A stretch of DNA of 52,631 nt from Candidatus Woesearchaeota archaeon (GTDB lineage: Archaea; Nanobdellota; Nanobdellia; Woesearchaeales; GW2011-AR4). Shown in pieces: positions 22,843 through 30,973 of this stretch. The first letter of the stretch is position 1. Every line of letters starts with the position of its first letter. The notes under the pieces are model-generated. The model made no database searches, was not told the origin of the DNA, and saw only the letters and a list, made by a program, of their open reading frames with translations. The stretch covers positions 1 to 52,631 of the forward strand of contig JACPDF010000025.1 of assembly GCA_016184145.1 (NCBI GenBank), written 5' to 3'. Made by a program: the position numbers and the translations under genes.

Positions 22843-24030
22843 TTATTTCATTCTCCCATCTATCAAATCATGCATATTGTCCCTTAGTTTTTCAATCTGC
22901 ATTTTTTGTATCAATTCCTCAAAAAACCCCTTTACATAAACCTGGGTTGCTTCTTTTTCATTCAAGCCGCGGCTTTGAAGGTAGAACAGCTTTTCCCTAT
23001 CCACTCTTCCTATGCTTGCGCCATGGGTGCACCTCACGTCGCTGTTTTCAATCTCCAAATTCGGTATGGAGTCAGCAGCAGCATCCTGGCTCAGCAACAG
23101 GGTATCTTCCTTTTGGTAGCCGTTTGATCCAAAAGCATTTTTTTCTATTTTTACAAGCCCGCGGTAAATGCATTTCCCTTTGTCTGTCAAAGCGCCTTTT
23201 GTAAAGATATCCGATACTGTATTAGGGGAGTTATGCATTGAATTGGCAACCAAGTCAAACTGCTGGATTTCATTGCCAAAAAATATCCCATGATTGTTTG
23301 TTGTGGCACCTTCTCCATTTAGATTGGTTGTAACCTCTGATAATGTGATGTTGCTGCCAAAATTGCAGTCAAGCCAGTTTACCAGGGAATTTTTTCCTGT
23401 TGCTGCTATTTTCCTTGTGAAATGAAAAGTTTTTTTATTGAGCATCTGCAGATTCCCATAATCTACTTTTGAGTTATTGCCTGCAAAAATCTCAACAATT
23501 TTGCTTACATAAGCCTCTTCATTATTTGCTGATTTTGTGTCTTCCACTAAAGTTATTCTGCTGTTGTCCTCAGCAACAATAATCAAATGGTCAAATAAAA
23601 CCTTCGAGCTTATTTTTGATATTAGCTCTATTGGCTCTCTGACTTCAACATTTTTTGGGACATGCACTAAAACCAAATTATTTGCAAAAGCCTGATGGAA
23701 AAGGGTGAATTTATCGGTTGCTTTAACGCAAGCCATGAACTTTTCTTTCAATAACGATTCATTATTTTTCAAAGCCTCATTAAATTCAAAAATTTTTATA
23801 TCATGGTTTTTATTAATGATTTTTCTTATTGGCTTTCCTAAATTGGCTGTGTCAATATTATCTAAATTCAAATCTATGTTTAAATTAATATTAAGGCCAT
23901 AAATAAAATCAGGCATGGGTTTTTGCTTAAACAAGCTGAATGCGGCTATTCTTTTATCTACCAGCCACTTAGGCTCATTGCTTTCATTTTTTATTTTCTT
24001 GGCAGTTTTTGATTCCATTGCCTCAAGCAT
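22843..24030 (-). CDS. sufD: SufD/SufB-family scaffold subunit
   Basis: A 395-aa beta-helix protein of the SufB/SufD family. Typical blocks are SNEPKWLVDKRIAAFSLFKQ, VPKNVEVREPIELI, EIQQFDLVANSMHNSPNT, KGKCIYRGLVKI and CTHGASIGRVDREKLFYLQS. It is the shorter, more divergent of the two adjacent paralogues and therefore the SufD partner. SufB, SufD and SufC form the cytosolic SufBC2D scaffold. Confidence 0.9.
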   Translation of the reverse strand: MLEAMESKTAKKIKNESNEPKWLVDKRIAAFSLFKQKPMPDFIYGLNINLNIDLNLDNIDTANLGKPIRKIINKNHDIKIFEFNEALKNNESLLKEKFMACVKATDKFTLFHQAFANNLVLVHVPKNVEVREPIELISKISSKVLFDHLIIVAEDNSRITLVEDTKSANNEEAYVSKIVEIFAGNNSKVDYGNLQMLNKKTFHFTRKIAATGKNSLVNWLDCNFGSNITLSEVTTNLNGEGATTNNHGIFFGNEIQQFDLVANSMHNSPNTVSDIFTKGALTDKGKCIYRGLVKIEKNAFGSNGYQKEDTLLLSQDAAADSIPNLEIENSDVRCTHGASIGRVDREKLFYLQSRGLNEKEATQVYVKGFFEELIQKMQIEKLRDNMHDLIDGRMK

Positions 24031-24057
24031 AAAAATACACCCATAAAATTGCCAATT

Positions 24058-25461
24058 TTATCCTAGAGAACCTTCCATTTCAAGCTCTATTAACCTATTA
24101 AGTTCAACAGCGTACTCCAATGGCAAGGCTTTAACTATTGGTTCAATGAATCCTGAGACTATCATTTGCGAAGCCTGTTCCTGGCTTAAGCCGCGGGACA
24201 TAAGGTAAAATACCTGCTCATCGCTTATTCTTCCAACAGTAGCCTCATGGCCAAGATCAACATCATTCTCCTTTACATCCATATAGGGGAAAGTATTGCT
24301 TTTCGAGATATTGTCTATCATTAAAGCATCGCATTCGACATGGGACTTGCAGTTCTTGGCTTTATTCCTTATGTGTATCAATCCCCTATAACTTGTAATT
24401 CCTCCATTTTTGCTTATGCTTTTTGACCTGACTGTGGATTTGGTGTTTTTTGCAAGATGGTAGACTTTAGTTCCAGTATCCTGGTTCTGGCCTTTTCCTG
24501 CAAATGCCACCCCTAAAAAGTCAGATTTTGCATTTTCCCCGATTAAAACTGATGTAGGGTAAAGCATGGTCACTTTGCTTCCCATATTGCCGTTTATCCA
24601 TTCTATAACTCCATCTTTCTGCACAACAGCCCGTTTAGTGTTCAGGTTGTAGGTATTTTTGCTCCAGTTTTCTATGCTTGAATATCTTGCCCTGGCATTT
24701 TCTGCTACATGAATTTCAACACAGCCTGCGTGCAATGAGTTTACATTATATTGCGGAGCTGAGCAGCCTTCTATGTAATGGCATTCAGCATTTTTATCGA
24801 CTATGATTAACGTATGCTCAAACTGGCCGCCGCGCTTTGCATTCATCCTAAAGTAGGCCTGCAATGGAGTCGTTAACTTGACATTCGGAGGAACATAAAT
24901 AAAAGTGCCTCCTGACCATACAGCAGCATGCAAAGCCGCAAATTTGTGCAAACTCGGAGAAACACAGGAAGTCATGAAGTATTTCTTGAACAACTCGGGG
25001 TGTTTTTTCAATGCATCGTCGCAATCCAGGAAAACAACTCCTTTGTCTTCCCATTCTTTTTTTAGCTTATGGTAGACAACTTCCGACTCATATTGCGCGC
25101 CTGCTCCTGCAAGAGCGTTCCTTTCCGCTTCCGGGATTCCAAGCTTTTCAAAAGTCTTCTTGATGTCTTCAGGAACCTCTTCCCATGAAGCTGCATTGGA
25201 TTTTGCGTCAGGCCTGTTGAAGAAAATTATATCCTTAAGGTCCAGGTCTTTTAAGCTTGGGCCCCAGCTTGGCATTGGCAGCTTATGGAACAATTCAAAA
25301 GCCTGCAACCTTTTCTTCAGCATCCACTCCGGCTCGTTTTTCTGCTTTGATATTTCTATTACTACCTCTCTTGTAAGGCCTGGCTTCGACTTATAAATGG
25401 ATTTATCCGGGTTGTAGTGGTCGTATGTTTCCCTGCTTATTTCAATTGCTTCTGTTGTCAT
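24058..25461 (-). CDS. sufB: SufB scaffold subunit
   Basis: A 467-aa SufB. Recognisable parts are GLTREVVIEISKQKNEPEWM, KLPMPSWGPSL, the FVPPNVKLTTPLQAYFRMN-like block (IYVPPNVKLTTP), ARYSSIENWSKNTYNLNTKR and LGHEATVGRISDEQVFYLMS. It is the Fe-S cluster-carrying subunit. First gene of the suf unit; a TATA-like AAAATTTATAAT lies about 20-30 bp upstream. The gap to the regulator gene is filled by a hairpin-chain repeat. Confidence 0.95.
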   Translation of the reverse strand: MTTEAIEISRETYDHYNPDKSIYKSKPGLTREVVIEISKQKNEPEWMLKKRLQAFELFHKLPMPSWGPSLKDLDLKDIIFFNRPDAKSNAASWEEVPEDIKKTFEKLGIPEAERNALAGAGAQYESEVVYHKLKKEWEDKGVVFLDCDDALKKHPELFKKYFMTSCVSPSLHKFAALHAAVWSGGTFIYVPPNVKLTTPLQAYFRMNAKRGGQFEHTLIIVDKNAECHYIEGCSAPQYNVNSLHAGCVEIHVAENARARYSSIENWSKNTYNLNTKRAVVQKDGVIEWINGNMGSKVTMLYPTSVLIGENAKSDFLGVAFAGKGQNQDTGTKVYHLAKNTKSTVRSKSISKNGGITSYRGLIHIRNKAKNCKSHVECDALMIDNISKSNTFPYMDVKENDVDLGHEATVGRISDEQVFYLMSRGLSQEQASQMIVSGFIEPIVKALPLEYAVELNRLIELEMEGSLG

Positions 25462-25495
25462 TTGATTTTTATTATTATAAATTTTTTAATTTCAT

Positions 25496-25632
25496 TCGGT
25501 TCGCTTCGCTCACAACATGCTTGGAAATCAAAGATTTCCCGCACCCACTTCGTGGGTTTACTGCTCGGCGTCGCTCTCTAACAGTGAGATGCGAGTGAAC
25601 TCGCTCACAATTCACTGCTCCGCCTCGCCTAT
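25496..25632. repeat. Chain of short hairpins (intergenic element, copy 1)
   Basis: Three perfect hairpins in a row: GGAAATC-AAA-GATTTCC (25532-25548), ACCCAC-TTC-GTGGGT and GCGAGTGAACTCGC, set in CG-rich direct-repeat-like text (GCTTCGCTCAC, CTCGCTCAC). The segment beginning CAGTGAGATGCGAGTGAACT is shared word for word with 42465, and CTCACAATTC recurs there too. It lies between the HTH regulator and sufB. A non-coding dispersed palindromic element. Confidence 0.75.
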
Positions 25633-25659
25633 TTTTTTAAAATTTATTATCCTAAACGC

Positions 25660-26046
25660 CTATTTTATCTGTATTACGCCTTCTTCAAAGCATACTCCGC
25701 AGTTGCTTGGCATGTTGGAGTCGTGCTTCTTGTGCAAGTCGCACATGATATGCTTTACGCCAGTCAAATTTGTCAGTCTCATCATCTCCTGCATAAGCAG
25801 CTTTTCATTTTTTTCAATTGTTTTTGCTGATTTCTTTACCTCTTCCAGAACAGCTTTTGTGAAAACAACTTCCTTTGCCCTTTTAGAATGCAGATACTGG
25901 CTGACAGCAGCTTCAGTTAAGCCCATTATCTTAGCTACATGCTTTTGGGCAAGCTTAAGGTCCTTAATCATGCTTTTAGCAAGCTCTCTGCGTAAAGACG
26001 GTATTATATACCATACCTCTATTTCCTGGGGCATTTGTCCATGCAT
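25660..26046 (-). CDS. HTH regulator with cysteine cluster, upstream of suf
   Basis: 128 aa from this start. The HTH reads LAQKHVAKIMGLTEAAVSQY near residue 35-55, as in the archaeal COG2522-type XRE-like regulators. The C-terminal half has cysteines in KHIMCDLHKKH and NCGVCFEEG (C...C-x2-C), enough for a metal or Fe-S cluster. ATG 26046 is favoured because AGGTGG lies 5 nt before it; a GTG at 26055 adds three codons. Position immediately before sufB on the same strand makes it the likely regulator of Fe-S assembly. Confidence 0.8.
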   Translation of the reverse strand: MHGQMPQEIEVWYIIPSLRRELAKSMIKDLKLAQKHVAKIMGLTEAAVSQYLHSKRAKEVVFTKAVLEEVKKSAKTIEKNEKLLMQEMMRLTNLTGVKHIMCDLHKKHDSNMPSNCGVCFEEGVIQIK

Positions 26047-26058
26047 AAAAACCACCTT

Positions 26059-26075
26059 TAGTTAACAATAGTTAA
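26059..26075 (-). promoter_or_regulatory. Direct repeat TAGTTAA, possible operator
   Basis: TAGTTAA at 26059-26065 and 26069-26075 (plus-strand reading), one helical turn apart, sits between a TATA box (ATATATAAAT, 26080-26089) and the regulator's start. Possible autoregulatory site. Confidence 0.4.
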
Positions 26076-26170
26076 GAATAATATATAAATGTTGCGGTGG
26101 ATAAATAATTAGGTGAGCTAAAAGAAAGTCAAATCAAAGATTCGAGGAATTATCTTGGATGGCTGGCATC

Positions 26171-26608
26171 TTAAAGTTTTAATCTGAAAACTTCATATAC
26201 AATTGCTTGCGGTTCTTCCCTAAATATGTAATTCAAGGCTCTTAAAAAACCATTAGACTTTTTCCAAGGATGTTCAAGATGCCCCCTGTGAATATGGTAT
26301 AATTCGTGTCTTACCGCACTTCTTCTTGCACCAAATCCACCGATATTGATTTCATAATTTCCACCATCCAATTTTATTGAAGATTCTATCCAAAAATCAT
26401 GGAATTTTGGTGTTATTGATTTCGTCATACTTAACTTATTTGCTTCCTCATCCACAATCCTATCCAAGTCTTCTTGCGAATTTATTCGTTCAGAAAATAA
26501 TCTTGGAACCCCGTTCAATATGGTTAGTGATGCGATATATGTTCCGCCACCTATAGACAACCATTTCATTCCTTCAGTTACATAATCAGATATTTCATTT
26601 GGACTCAT
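26171..26608 (-). CDS. Small putative zinc metalloprotease-like protein (HExxH)
   Basis: A 145-aa protein. RHELYHIHRGHLEH near residue 100 carries the HExxH zinc motif, and REEPQAIVYEVF at the C-terminus could give the third, glutamate ligand. Hydrophobic residues 14-35 (MKWLSIGGGTYIASLTILNG) may be a membrane or surface segment. It is much smaller than classical metalloproteases. Peptidase activity is inferred from the motif; no neighbours clarify the role. Confidence 0.65.
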   Translation of the reverse strand: MSPNEISDYVTEGMKWLSIGGGTYIASLTILNGVPRLFSERINSQEDLDRIVDEEANKLSMTKSITPKFHDFWIESSIKLDGGNYEINIGGFGARRSAVRHELYHIHRGHLEHPWKKSNGFLRALNYIFREEPQAIVYEVFRLKL

Positions 26609-26639
26609 GGTATTGATTACACCAATTAATTTATAAAAT

Positions 26640-26780
26640 TTGCTCTTTGTTTACTCTTAAATTAAGATTATACAACGGCACCCGCCCTAAAGACGCTCGC
26701 CCACTTACTTTGGGTTTTTCTGCTTCGCTGAACATTGCACTAAAATTCAACTTTCGCTAACGCTTACGGAAACTAACAGA
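26640..26780. repeat. Degraded hairpin element
   Basis: CGCCCACTTACTTTGGGTTTTTCTGC resembles the hairpin segment CACCCACTTCGTGGGTTTACTGC of the 25.5-kb element, and TTCGCTAACGCTTACGG continues in the same style. Probably a decayed relative between the metalloprotease-like and lactate dehydrogenase genes. No coding potential seen. Confidence 0.45.
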
Positions 26781-26815
26781 AATTCTTATGGTAACTACAT
26801 AATCATTTTGCATTC

Positions 26816-27757
26816 CTAATGGCATTGCCTGATTATGCCCTTGATTATAGAAGCGGACTTTTTCAACTGTTTTTTTTCGAGACTGTTTAATGGTAGCACA
26901 AGATGCTCTTTTATGCCATTGCGGTTTATAACTATAGGCACGCTTAAGCAGACATCTTTTACCCCCTGGTAATTTTTAAGATAGCTGGACAAGGCCAAAA
27001 CCCCATTCTGGTTGGATAAGATAGTATTTACAATCTTTGACACTCCGAGCCCTATGGCATAGTATGTCGCACCTTTCTTTGCTATTATCTCATAAGCGGC
27101 ATTCCTTGTCTCATGGAATATTTTGTCCATTGCTTTTTTATTGTATTTTTTTAGGTGCTTAAGGTTAATTCCGGCTATGTTGGCTGTGCTCCATACAGGG
27201 AAAGAGCTGTCTCCATGCTCTCCGAGTATATATGCATGAACGCTGTTCGGGCTTACCTGGAAATATTCCCCGAGCTTGTATCTGAGCCTTGCTGTGTCCA
27301 ATATGGTCCCTGAGCCAAAGACCCTGCTTTTAGGGAACTTTGAATATTTTAGTGTTAAATAAGTCAGAATATCAACGGGATTTGAGACAACCAATAATAT
27401 GCAGTTTTTGTTGTGCCTTGCAATTCTGAGTATCATGCCCTTAAATATTGCAGAATTCCTCTTTACAAGGTCAATTCTTGTCTCTCCAGGCTTCTGGTGT
27501 GCTCCTGCGCATATAACGACAATGTCAGCATCCTTGCACAGCTCATAGCTGCTGCCAAAGTTTATTTTTACGTTTTGCCTGAACTGCATGCCATGCTGTA
27601 GGTCCATTGCCTCCCCCTCCGCTTTTTCCCTGTTTACATCTATCAATGCAATCTCAGAAGCAGCTCCATCAATTAAGAGGGAATAAGCCGCAGTGCTGCC
27701 AACAAATCCAGCGCCTACAATAGCGACTTTTGAAGTTACTTTTTTTACGTTCTTCAT
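26816..27757 (-). CDS. ldh: L-lactate dehydrogenase (LDH/MDH family)
   Basis: 313 aa from this start. Rossmann motif VAIVGAGFVGSTAAY, EGEAMDLQHG, the specificity loop GAHQKPGETRIDLV with Gln where malate dehydrogenases have Arg, VSNPVDILTY, and the active-site His in LGEHGDSSFPVWS. These favour lactate/pyruvate with NADH, the end step of fermentation. The ATG at 27757 (MKNVKKVTSK) is preferred: it lies about 35 bp from a TATA-like TTATTTATAC. A longer reading to 27856 adds 33 unrelated residues. Confidence 0.9.
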   Translation of the reverse strand: MKNVKKVTSKVAIVGAGFVGSTAAYSLLIDGAASEIALIDVNREKAEGEAMDLQHGMQFRQNVKINFGSSYELCKDADIVVICAGAHQKPGETRIDLVKRNSAIFKGMILRIARHNKNCILLVVSNPVDILTYLTLKYSKFPKSRVFGSGTILDTARLRYKLGEYFQVSPNSVHAYILGEHGDSSFPVWSTANIAGINLKHLKKYNKKAMDKIFHETRNAAYEIIAKKGATYYAIGLGVSKIVNTILSNQNGVLALSSYLKNYQGVKDVCLSVPIVINRNGIKEHLVLPLNSLEKKQLKKSASIIKGIIRQCH

Positions 27758-27897
27758 TTTTGGCAATATAAGAATTTCAATCTGTTTTGTATAAATAACT
27801 TTCTGTTGAGCTTTAACGAGACTATTTATTTTTTTACCATTATTAAATAGAAACACTTAAATATTCCAATATACTATTTGAGCTTAGGGTGGTTTGA

Positions 27898-28170
27898 ATG
27901 AGGATGAAGATCAGATATGCCAATGCTGGCGGCTTTACAAGGATAGAGAATTTTGTGGATTTAAAGGAAGTCATGATAAACGAGGATTTTCTGCATCCGG
28001 AAAACGAGTCAATCGCTTTGGGCTTCAGAAACAAGGACTCTTCCGGGATAATAGAACTTACATCAAAGGAATTTGAGTTTTTAGCAGACAAAGTAAGAAA
28101 GAAAACCCATCTGCTCAAGGGGGTCAGGATTTTTGATACCGGTAGCATGGCTGATATAAAGAAAAAATAA
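27898..28170 (+). CDS. Hypothetical 90-aa protein
   Basis: A small soluble protein (RYANAGGFTRIENFVDLKEV, ESIALGFRNKDSSGIIELTS) with alternating beta and helix pattern. No family recognised. GGGTGG is 6 nt before the ATG, and the stop is 1 bp before the start of the next small membrane-protein gene, so the two are one operon. Diverges from the lactate dehydrogenase gene. Confidence 0.7.
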   Translation: MRMKIRYANAGGFTRIENFVDLKEVMINEDFLHPENESIALGFRNKDSSGIIELTSKEFEFLADKVRKKTHLLKGVRIFDTGSMADIKKK

Positions 28171-28171
28171 A

Positions 28172-28417
28172 ATGCACACTTACAGGAAGCGCACTATAAA
28201 TGTTTTGCATTCGCTTTTGCTGGTATTTTTTATAATTTTAGTTTTTGCTTATGTGCAGTTTAAGAGACAGATACCAATACTCAATATAGGCTTGTCTTAC
28301 CAAGTTGAAGATGTTCTTATACTATTGCTGTCTTTTTTATCTATGGCCAAGGTTGTTTATGAACTCTACAAAGTAGAGCACCATCATGAGTATGAAAGAA
28401 GGATGAAGAAAAAGTAA
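28172..28417 (+). CDS. Small two-helix membrane protein
   Basis: 81 aa. Two hydrophobic stretches (VLHSLLLVFFIILVFAYVQF, then VEDVLILLLSFLSMAKVVYE) and a charged, histidine-rich C-terminal tail (HHHEYERRMKKK). No family recognised. Second gene of the pair with the 90-aa protein. Confidence 0.7.
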   Translation: MHTYRKRTINVLHSLLLVFFIILVFAYVQFKRQIPILNIGLSYQVEDVLILLLSFLSMAKVVYELYKVEHHHEYERRMKKK

Positions 28418-28418
28418 C

Positions 28419-28781
28419 TTATTTTCTTTTCTTATTAAAATCAATATCCTCGTCTTGGACATATTTTAAGTTATGCTTTATTGCCAATTCAGCTTTCTTC
28501 AGCTCTTTGCCCAGATAAGCAGCATGCTCATATAAAGAAATCAGGCCAAGCCTTGCTATGGTATGGTATATTTCCTGGCTTCTTTTTCCTATTATTTCGT
28601 ACCTTAAGACACAGTCATTAGTGCAAAAGCCTACATGTATTGTCTTGTCTTTGTAATTTGGCTTTATAAGGAAAAAGCCTTTTGGATCCTGATTCCAGGG
28701 GCTTTCTTTTGCCTCTATTACTTTCACTTTCTCAGCCCTTTTTATCGGCTTAAAGCCTTTAACCTTTGTCCAATCTGTCAT
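28419..28781 (-). CDS. DUF4346-like protein
   Basis: A 120-aa protein. WNQDPKGFFLIKPNYKDKTI followed by HVGFCTND is typical of DUF4346, a small domain of archaea also found attached to dihydropteroate-synthase-related proteins. Function unknown. Its ATG overlaps the stop of the dCMP deaminase gene by 4 bp, so it is the last gene of the nucleotide operon. Confidence 0.7.
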   Translation of the reverse strand: MTDWTKVKGFKPIKRAEKVKVIEAKESPWNQDPKGFFLIKPNYKDKTIHVGFCTNDCVLRYEIIGKRSQEIYHTIARLGLISLYEHAAYLGKELKKAELAIKHNLKYVQDEDIDFNKKRK

Positions 28782-29215
28782 AGCCTACTCTGGTCAACTT
28801 TTATATGCGTTAATTCTATGCCCAGCTTTTTTGCGACATCAAAGATCCTTTCATCCCTGTAGAATTCCCCATAATATATTTTTTTTATTCCTGCGTTAGC
28901 GAGCATCTTGAAGCATGGCCAGCATGGAGATGCGGTAATGTATAATTCCCCCTTGTCTATCATCACACCGTTTTTTGCCGCCTGCAGTATGGCATTGGTT
29001 TCTGCGTGTATTGTAGCAACGCAATGGCCATTTTCCATCATGTGGCCGACTTCATCGCAATGCGGCATTCCCCTTATGCTTCCATTATACCCAGTTGACA
29101 GTATGGTCCTGTCCCTGACAATAACAGCGCCTACATGCTTCCTGTCACAAGTGCTTCTAGAGGCTACCTGCTTTGCAATATTCATGAAATATTCTTCCCA
29201 GCTTACTCTTGCCAT
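28778..29215 (-). CDS. dCMP deaminase (ComEB-type)
   Basis: A 145-aa zinc-dependent cytidine/deoxycytidylate deaminase. The zinc site is visible: IHAETNAIL (HAE) and ASPCWPCFKML (PCxxC). The additional Cys/His around CDRKHVGAVIV and MPHCDEVGH fits dCMP deaminases with an extra zinc. It converts dCMP to dUMP for dTTP synthesis. It lies downstream of nrdR, an NMP-kinase-like gene and a membrane protein, all on the same strand. Confidence 0.9.
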   Translation of the reverse strand: MARVSWEEYFMNIAKQVASRSTCDRKHVGAVIVRDRTILSTGYNGSIRGMPHCDEVGHMMENGHCVATIHAETNAILQAAKNGVMIDKGELYITASPCWPCFKMLANAGIKKIYYGEFYRDERIFDVAKKLGIELTHIKVDQSRL

Positions 29216-29244
29216 CTTGATATAGTAGTTTTTTGATGTAATTA

Positions 29245-29700
29245 TTATATTTTGCTATTTATTTTTATAGAGTTAATATGGTAGTTTGTAATCAGCAAAG
29301 CTGCTATTGCCGGCAGCAATACTGCTTGGAAAGGGTTTTCAGTTCCAAGCATGGAATGCCATGTATAAAACATGAGCTGGACAAGCGCCCACAGGATATT
29401 CCCATATAATTTTAGATATTTTTTATTGCTCAAAAAATTTATGATTCTGGCATAAACTATGTTGATAAAAAATGCCAAGTAGGTGTTGTTGAGAAAGCCC
29501 TGCGCAAAAACATATAAGATTTTTGAGAGGTTTGCCTGCAGCTCAGGAAATACATTGCCAAGCCCGGCCAATATGCCAAAAGCGGTTGTATACAGTACTG
29601 CCCAGTACAAATCTTTTATGCTGTAATATTTATTGAAAAGGAATTTCCCAGATGGAGTTTTGCCGATTTTCTTTTCCAGCTCATCAAGGTATTTGTGCAT
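29245..29700 (-). CDS. Four-helix membrane protein
   Basis: A 151-aa protein with about four hydrophobic segments (WAVLYTTAFGILAGLGNVF, YLAFFINIVYARIINFL, LWALVQLMFYTWHSML, AVLLPAIAALLITNYHI). No recognised family. It starts 3 bp after the stop of the kinase gene and precedes the deaminase gene by 29 bp, so it belongs to the operon, but nothing links it to nucleotide metabolism. Confidence 0.7.
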   Translation of the reverse strand: MHKYLDELEKKIGKTPSGKFLFNKYYSIKDLYWAVLYTTAFGILAGLGNVFPELQANLSKILYVFAQGFLNNTYLAFFINIVYARIINFLSNKKYLKLYGNILWALVQLMFYTWHSMLGTENPFQAVLLPAIAALLITNYHINSIKINSKI

Positions 29701-29703
29701 CTT

Positions 29704-30273
29704 TCAGAATTTTACTTTGCTTAGCTCTTCCAGCAACTCATCAATTTTTTTGTGCAGGTTTTCCAAAGAGCCATTATTTATAACTGTCTTTCCAGCAAGC
29801 TTAAATGTTTCATTCAATTGCTGGCTTGTTTCATTTTTTGTATTTTCCATATTTTCCTGCTTTTTGAGCTCTTCAATAGTCTTTGCATCCCCAACCCTGT
29901 TTCTCTCAACCAATCTCTGAAATCTTAATCCAATCGGAGCATCAATTCCAATCAATAAAAAATCCCTATTCTTAAGCAGCTCTTTAGCTTCAAAAGGGTT
30001 TCTTACACTATCTACAACAAAATTTTTTCCATTATCTTTTTTTTTATTCCTGATTTTTTCATTGATTTTTTTTGCCAAGCACTCAGGGCCATTCTGCTCT
30101 CTTAATTCATTTCCCAGACTGATCAAATTTTCCCTGGAATGCTCTATATTTCTTTTTGCCGCTTCTTCCCTTAGTTCATCAGACAAAGAATAATAAATGA
30201 AACCTTTAGTTTTAAGGTAGGCAGCAACTTCTCCTTTGCCAGATGCATTTTTTCCTGTTAGGCCGATTATCAT
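29704..30273 (-). CDS. P-loop nucleotide kinase (dephospho-CoA/NMP kinase-like)
   Basis: A 189-aa protein. IIGLTGKNASGKGEVAAYL is a P-loop with the GxNxSGKG form seen in dephospho-CoA kinase-like and deoxynucleotide kinase proteins; LSDELREEAAKR and FVVDSVRNPFEAKEL (acidic Walker-B-like DSVRN) follow. LVERNR forms the lid region. Substrate is undecided; next to dCMP deaminase and NrdR a (d)NMP substrate is likely. The ATG is 9 bp after the nrdR stop. Confidence 0.7.
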   Translation of the reverse strand: MIIGLTGKNASGKGEVAAYLKTKGFIYYSLSDELREEAAKRNIEHSRENLISLGNELREQNGPECLAKKINEKIRNKKKDNGKNFVVDSVRNPFEAKELLKNRDFLLIGIDAPIGLRFQRLVERNRVGDAKTIEELKKQENMENTKNETSQQLNETFKLAGKTVINNGSLENLHKKIDELLEELSKVKF

Positions 30274-30282
30274 TATATTATT

Positions 30283-30735
30283 TTACTTCTTCTGCAGCTT
30301 ATCGAGCTCTTCCTCGAACCTGTTTAGGTCTTCAAATTCAAGGTAAACGGAGGCAAATCGTATGTAAGCGACTTTGTCCAAAGACTTTAATTTTTTCATT
30401 ACCAGCTTTCCAATGATTTTGCTGTCAACTTCAACTGTGTCGCGTTTCCTTAAATCAGATTCCACAGAATCAACCAAGGCTTCTATCTTGTCCATGCTTA
30501 TTGGCCTTTTCTCGCATGCCTTTAAAATGCCGTTAATCAGCTTCTGCCTGTTAAATCTTTCCCTGCTGCCCTCTTTCTTAACAACAATGATATCAGCTTC
30601 TTCAGTCCTTTCATAAGTTGTAAAGCGCTTGCTGCACTTTAGGCATTCTCTCCTTCTCCTGGTAGCTTCCAAATTTTCAGTCTCCCTAGTGTCTATAACC
30701 TGGGTTTCCTCATGGTTACAATAGGGGCATTTCAT
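30283..30735 (-). CDS. nrdR: NrdR transcriptional repressor
   Basis: 150 aa from MKCPYCNHEETQVIDTRE. The zinc ribbon is CPYC...CLKC and is followed by the ATP-cone (IIVVKKEGSRERFNRQKLIN). NrdR senses ATP/dATP and represses ribonucleotide reductase genes. The upstream 16 codons of a longer reading (to 30783) have no family similarity, so the ATG at 30735 is chosen. No reductase gene is in this window; it heads an operon with an NMP-kinase-like protein and dCMP deaminase. Confidence 0.92.
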   Translation of the reverse strand: MKCPYCNHEETQVIDTRETENLEATRRRRECLKCSKRFTTYERTEEADIIVVKKEGSRERFNRQKLINGILKACEKRPISMDKIEALVDSVESDLRKRDTVEVDSKIIGKLVMKKLKSLDKVAYIRFASVYLEFEDLNRFEEELDKLQKK

Positions 30736-30942
30736 AAAGCAAAAGAATAATGCGGCTATTATTAAGTTTTTGTTTTTAGCCAATAATAAGGTTTAACGGG
30801 CAATAAGGCAAAAAGACAATTAAAAACAACCGAATAAAATGATATTAAACTATGGCAATACAATAAAAAATCATAACAATCAAAATCAATCTTAAAAAAT
30901 TAATCTAAGCCACATTCGCAAATAAAATGAGCCAAACATAAA

Positions 30943-30954
30943 TAATATAAATAG
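30943..30954 (+). promoter_or_regulatory. TATA box of the DUF1385 gene
   Basis: AATATAAATAGC, centred about 26 bp before the ATG at 30974; leaderless. Confidence 0.5.
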
Positions 30955-30973
30955 CTCATAATTCTGCATTAAA

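Noticed and set aside
1-26107. The 12-mer GGTGGATAAATA at 1-12 recurs at 26096-26107
   Set aside because: Several chance 12-mer repeats are expected in an AT-rich 52-kb window, and the flanks do not match.
30736-30973. NrdR box upstream of nrdR
   Set aside because: No 16-bp palindrome of the NrdR-box type could be recognised in the A-rich spacer.
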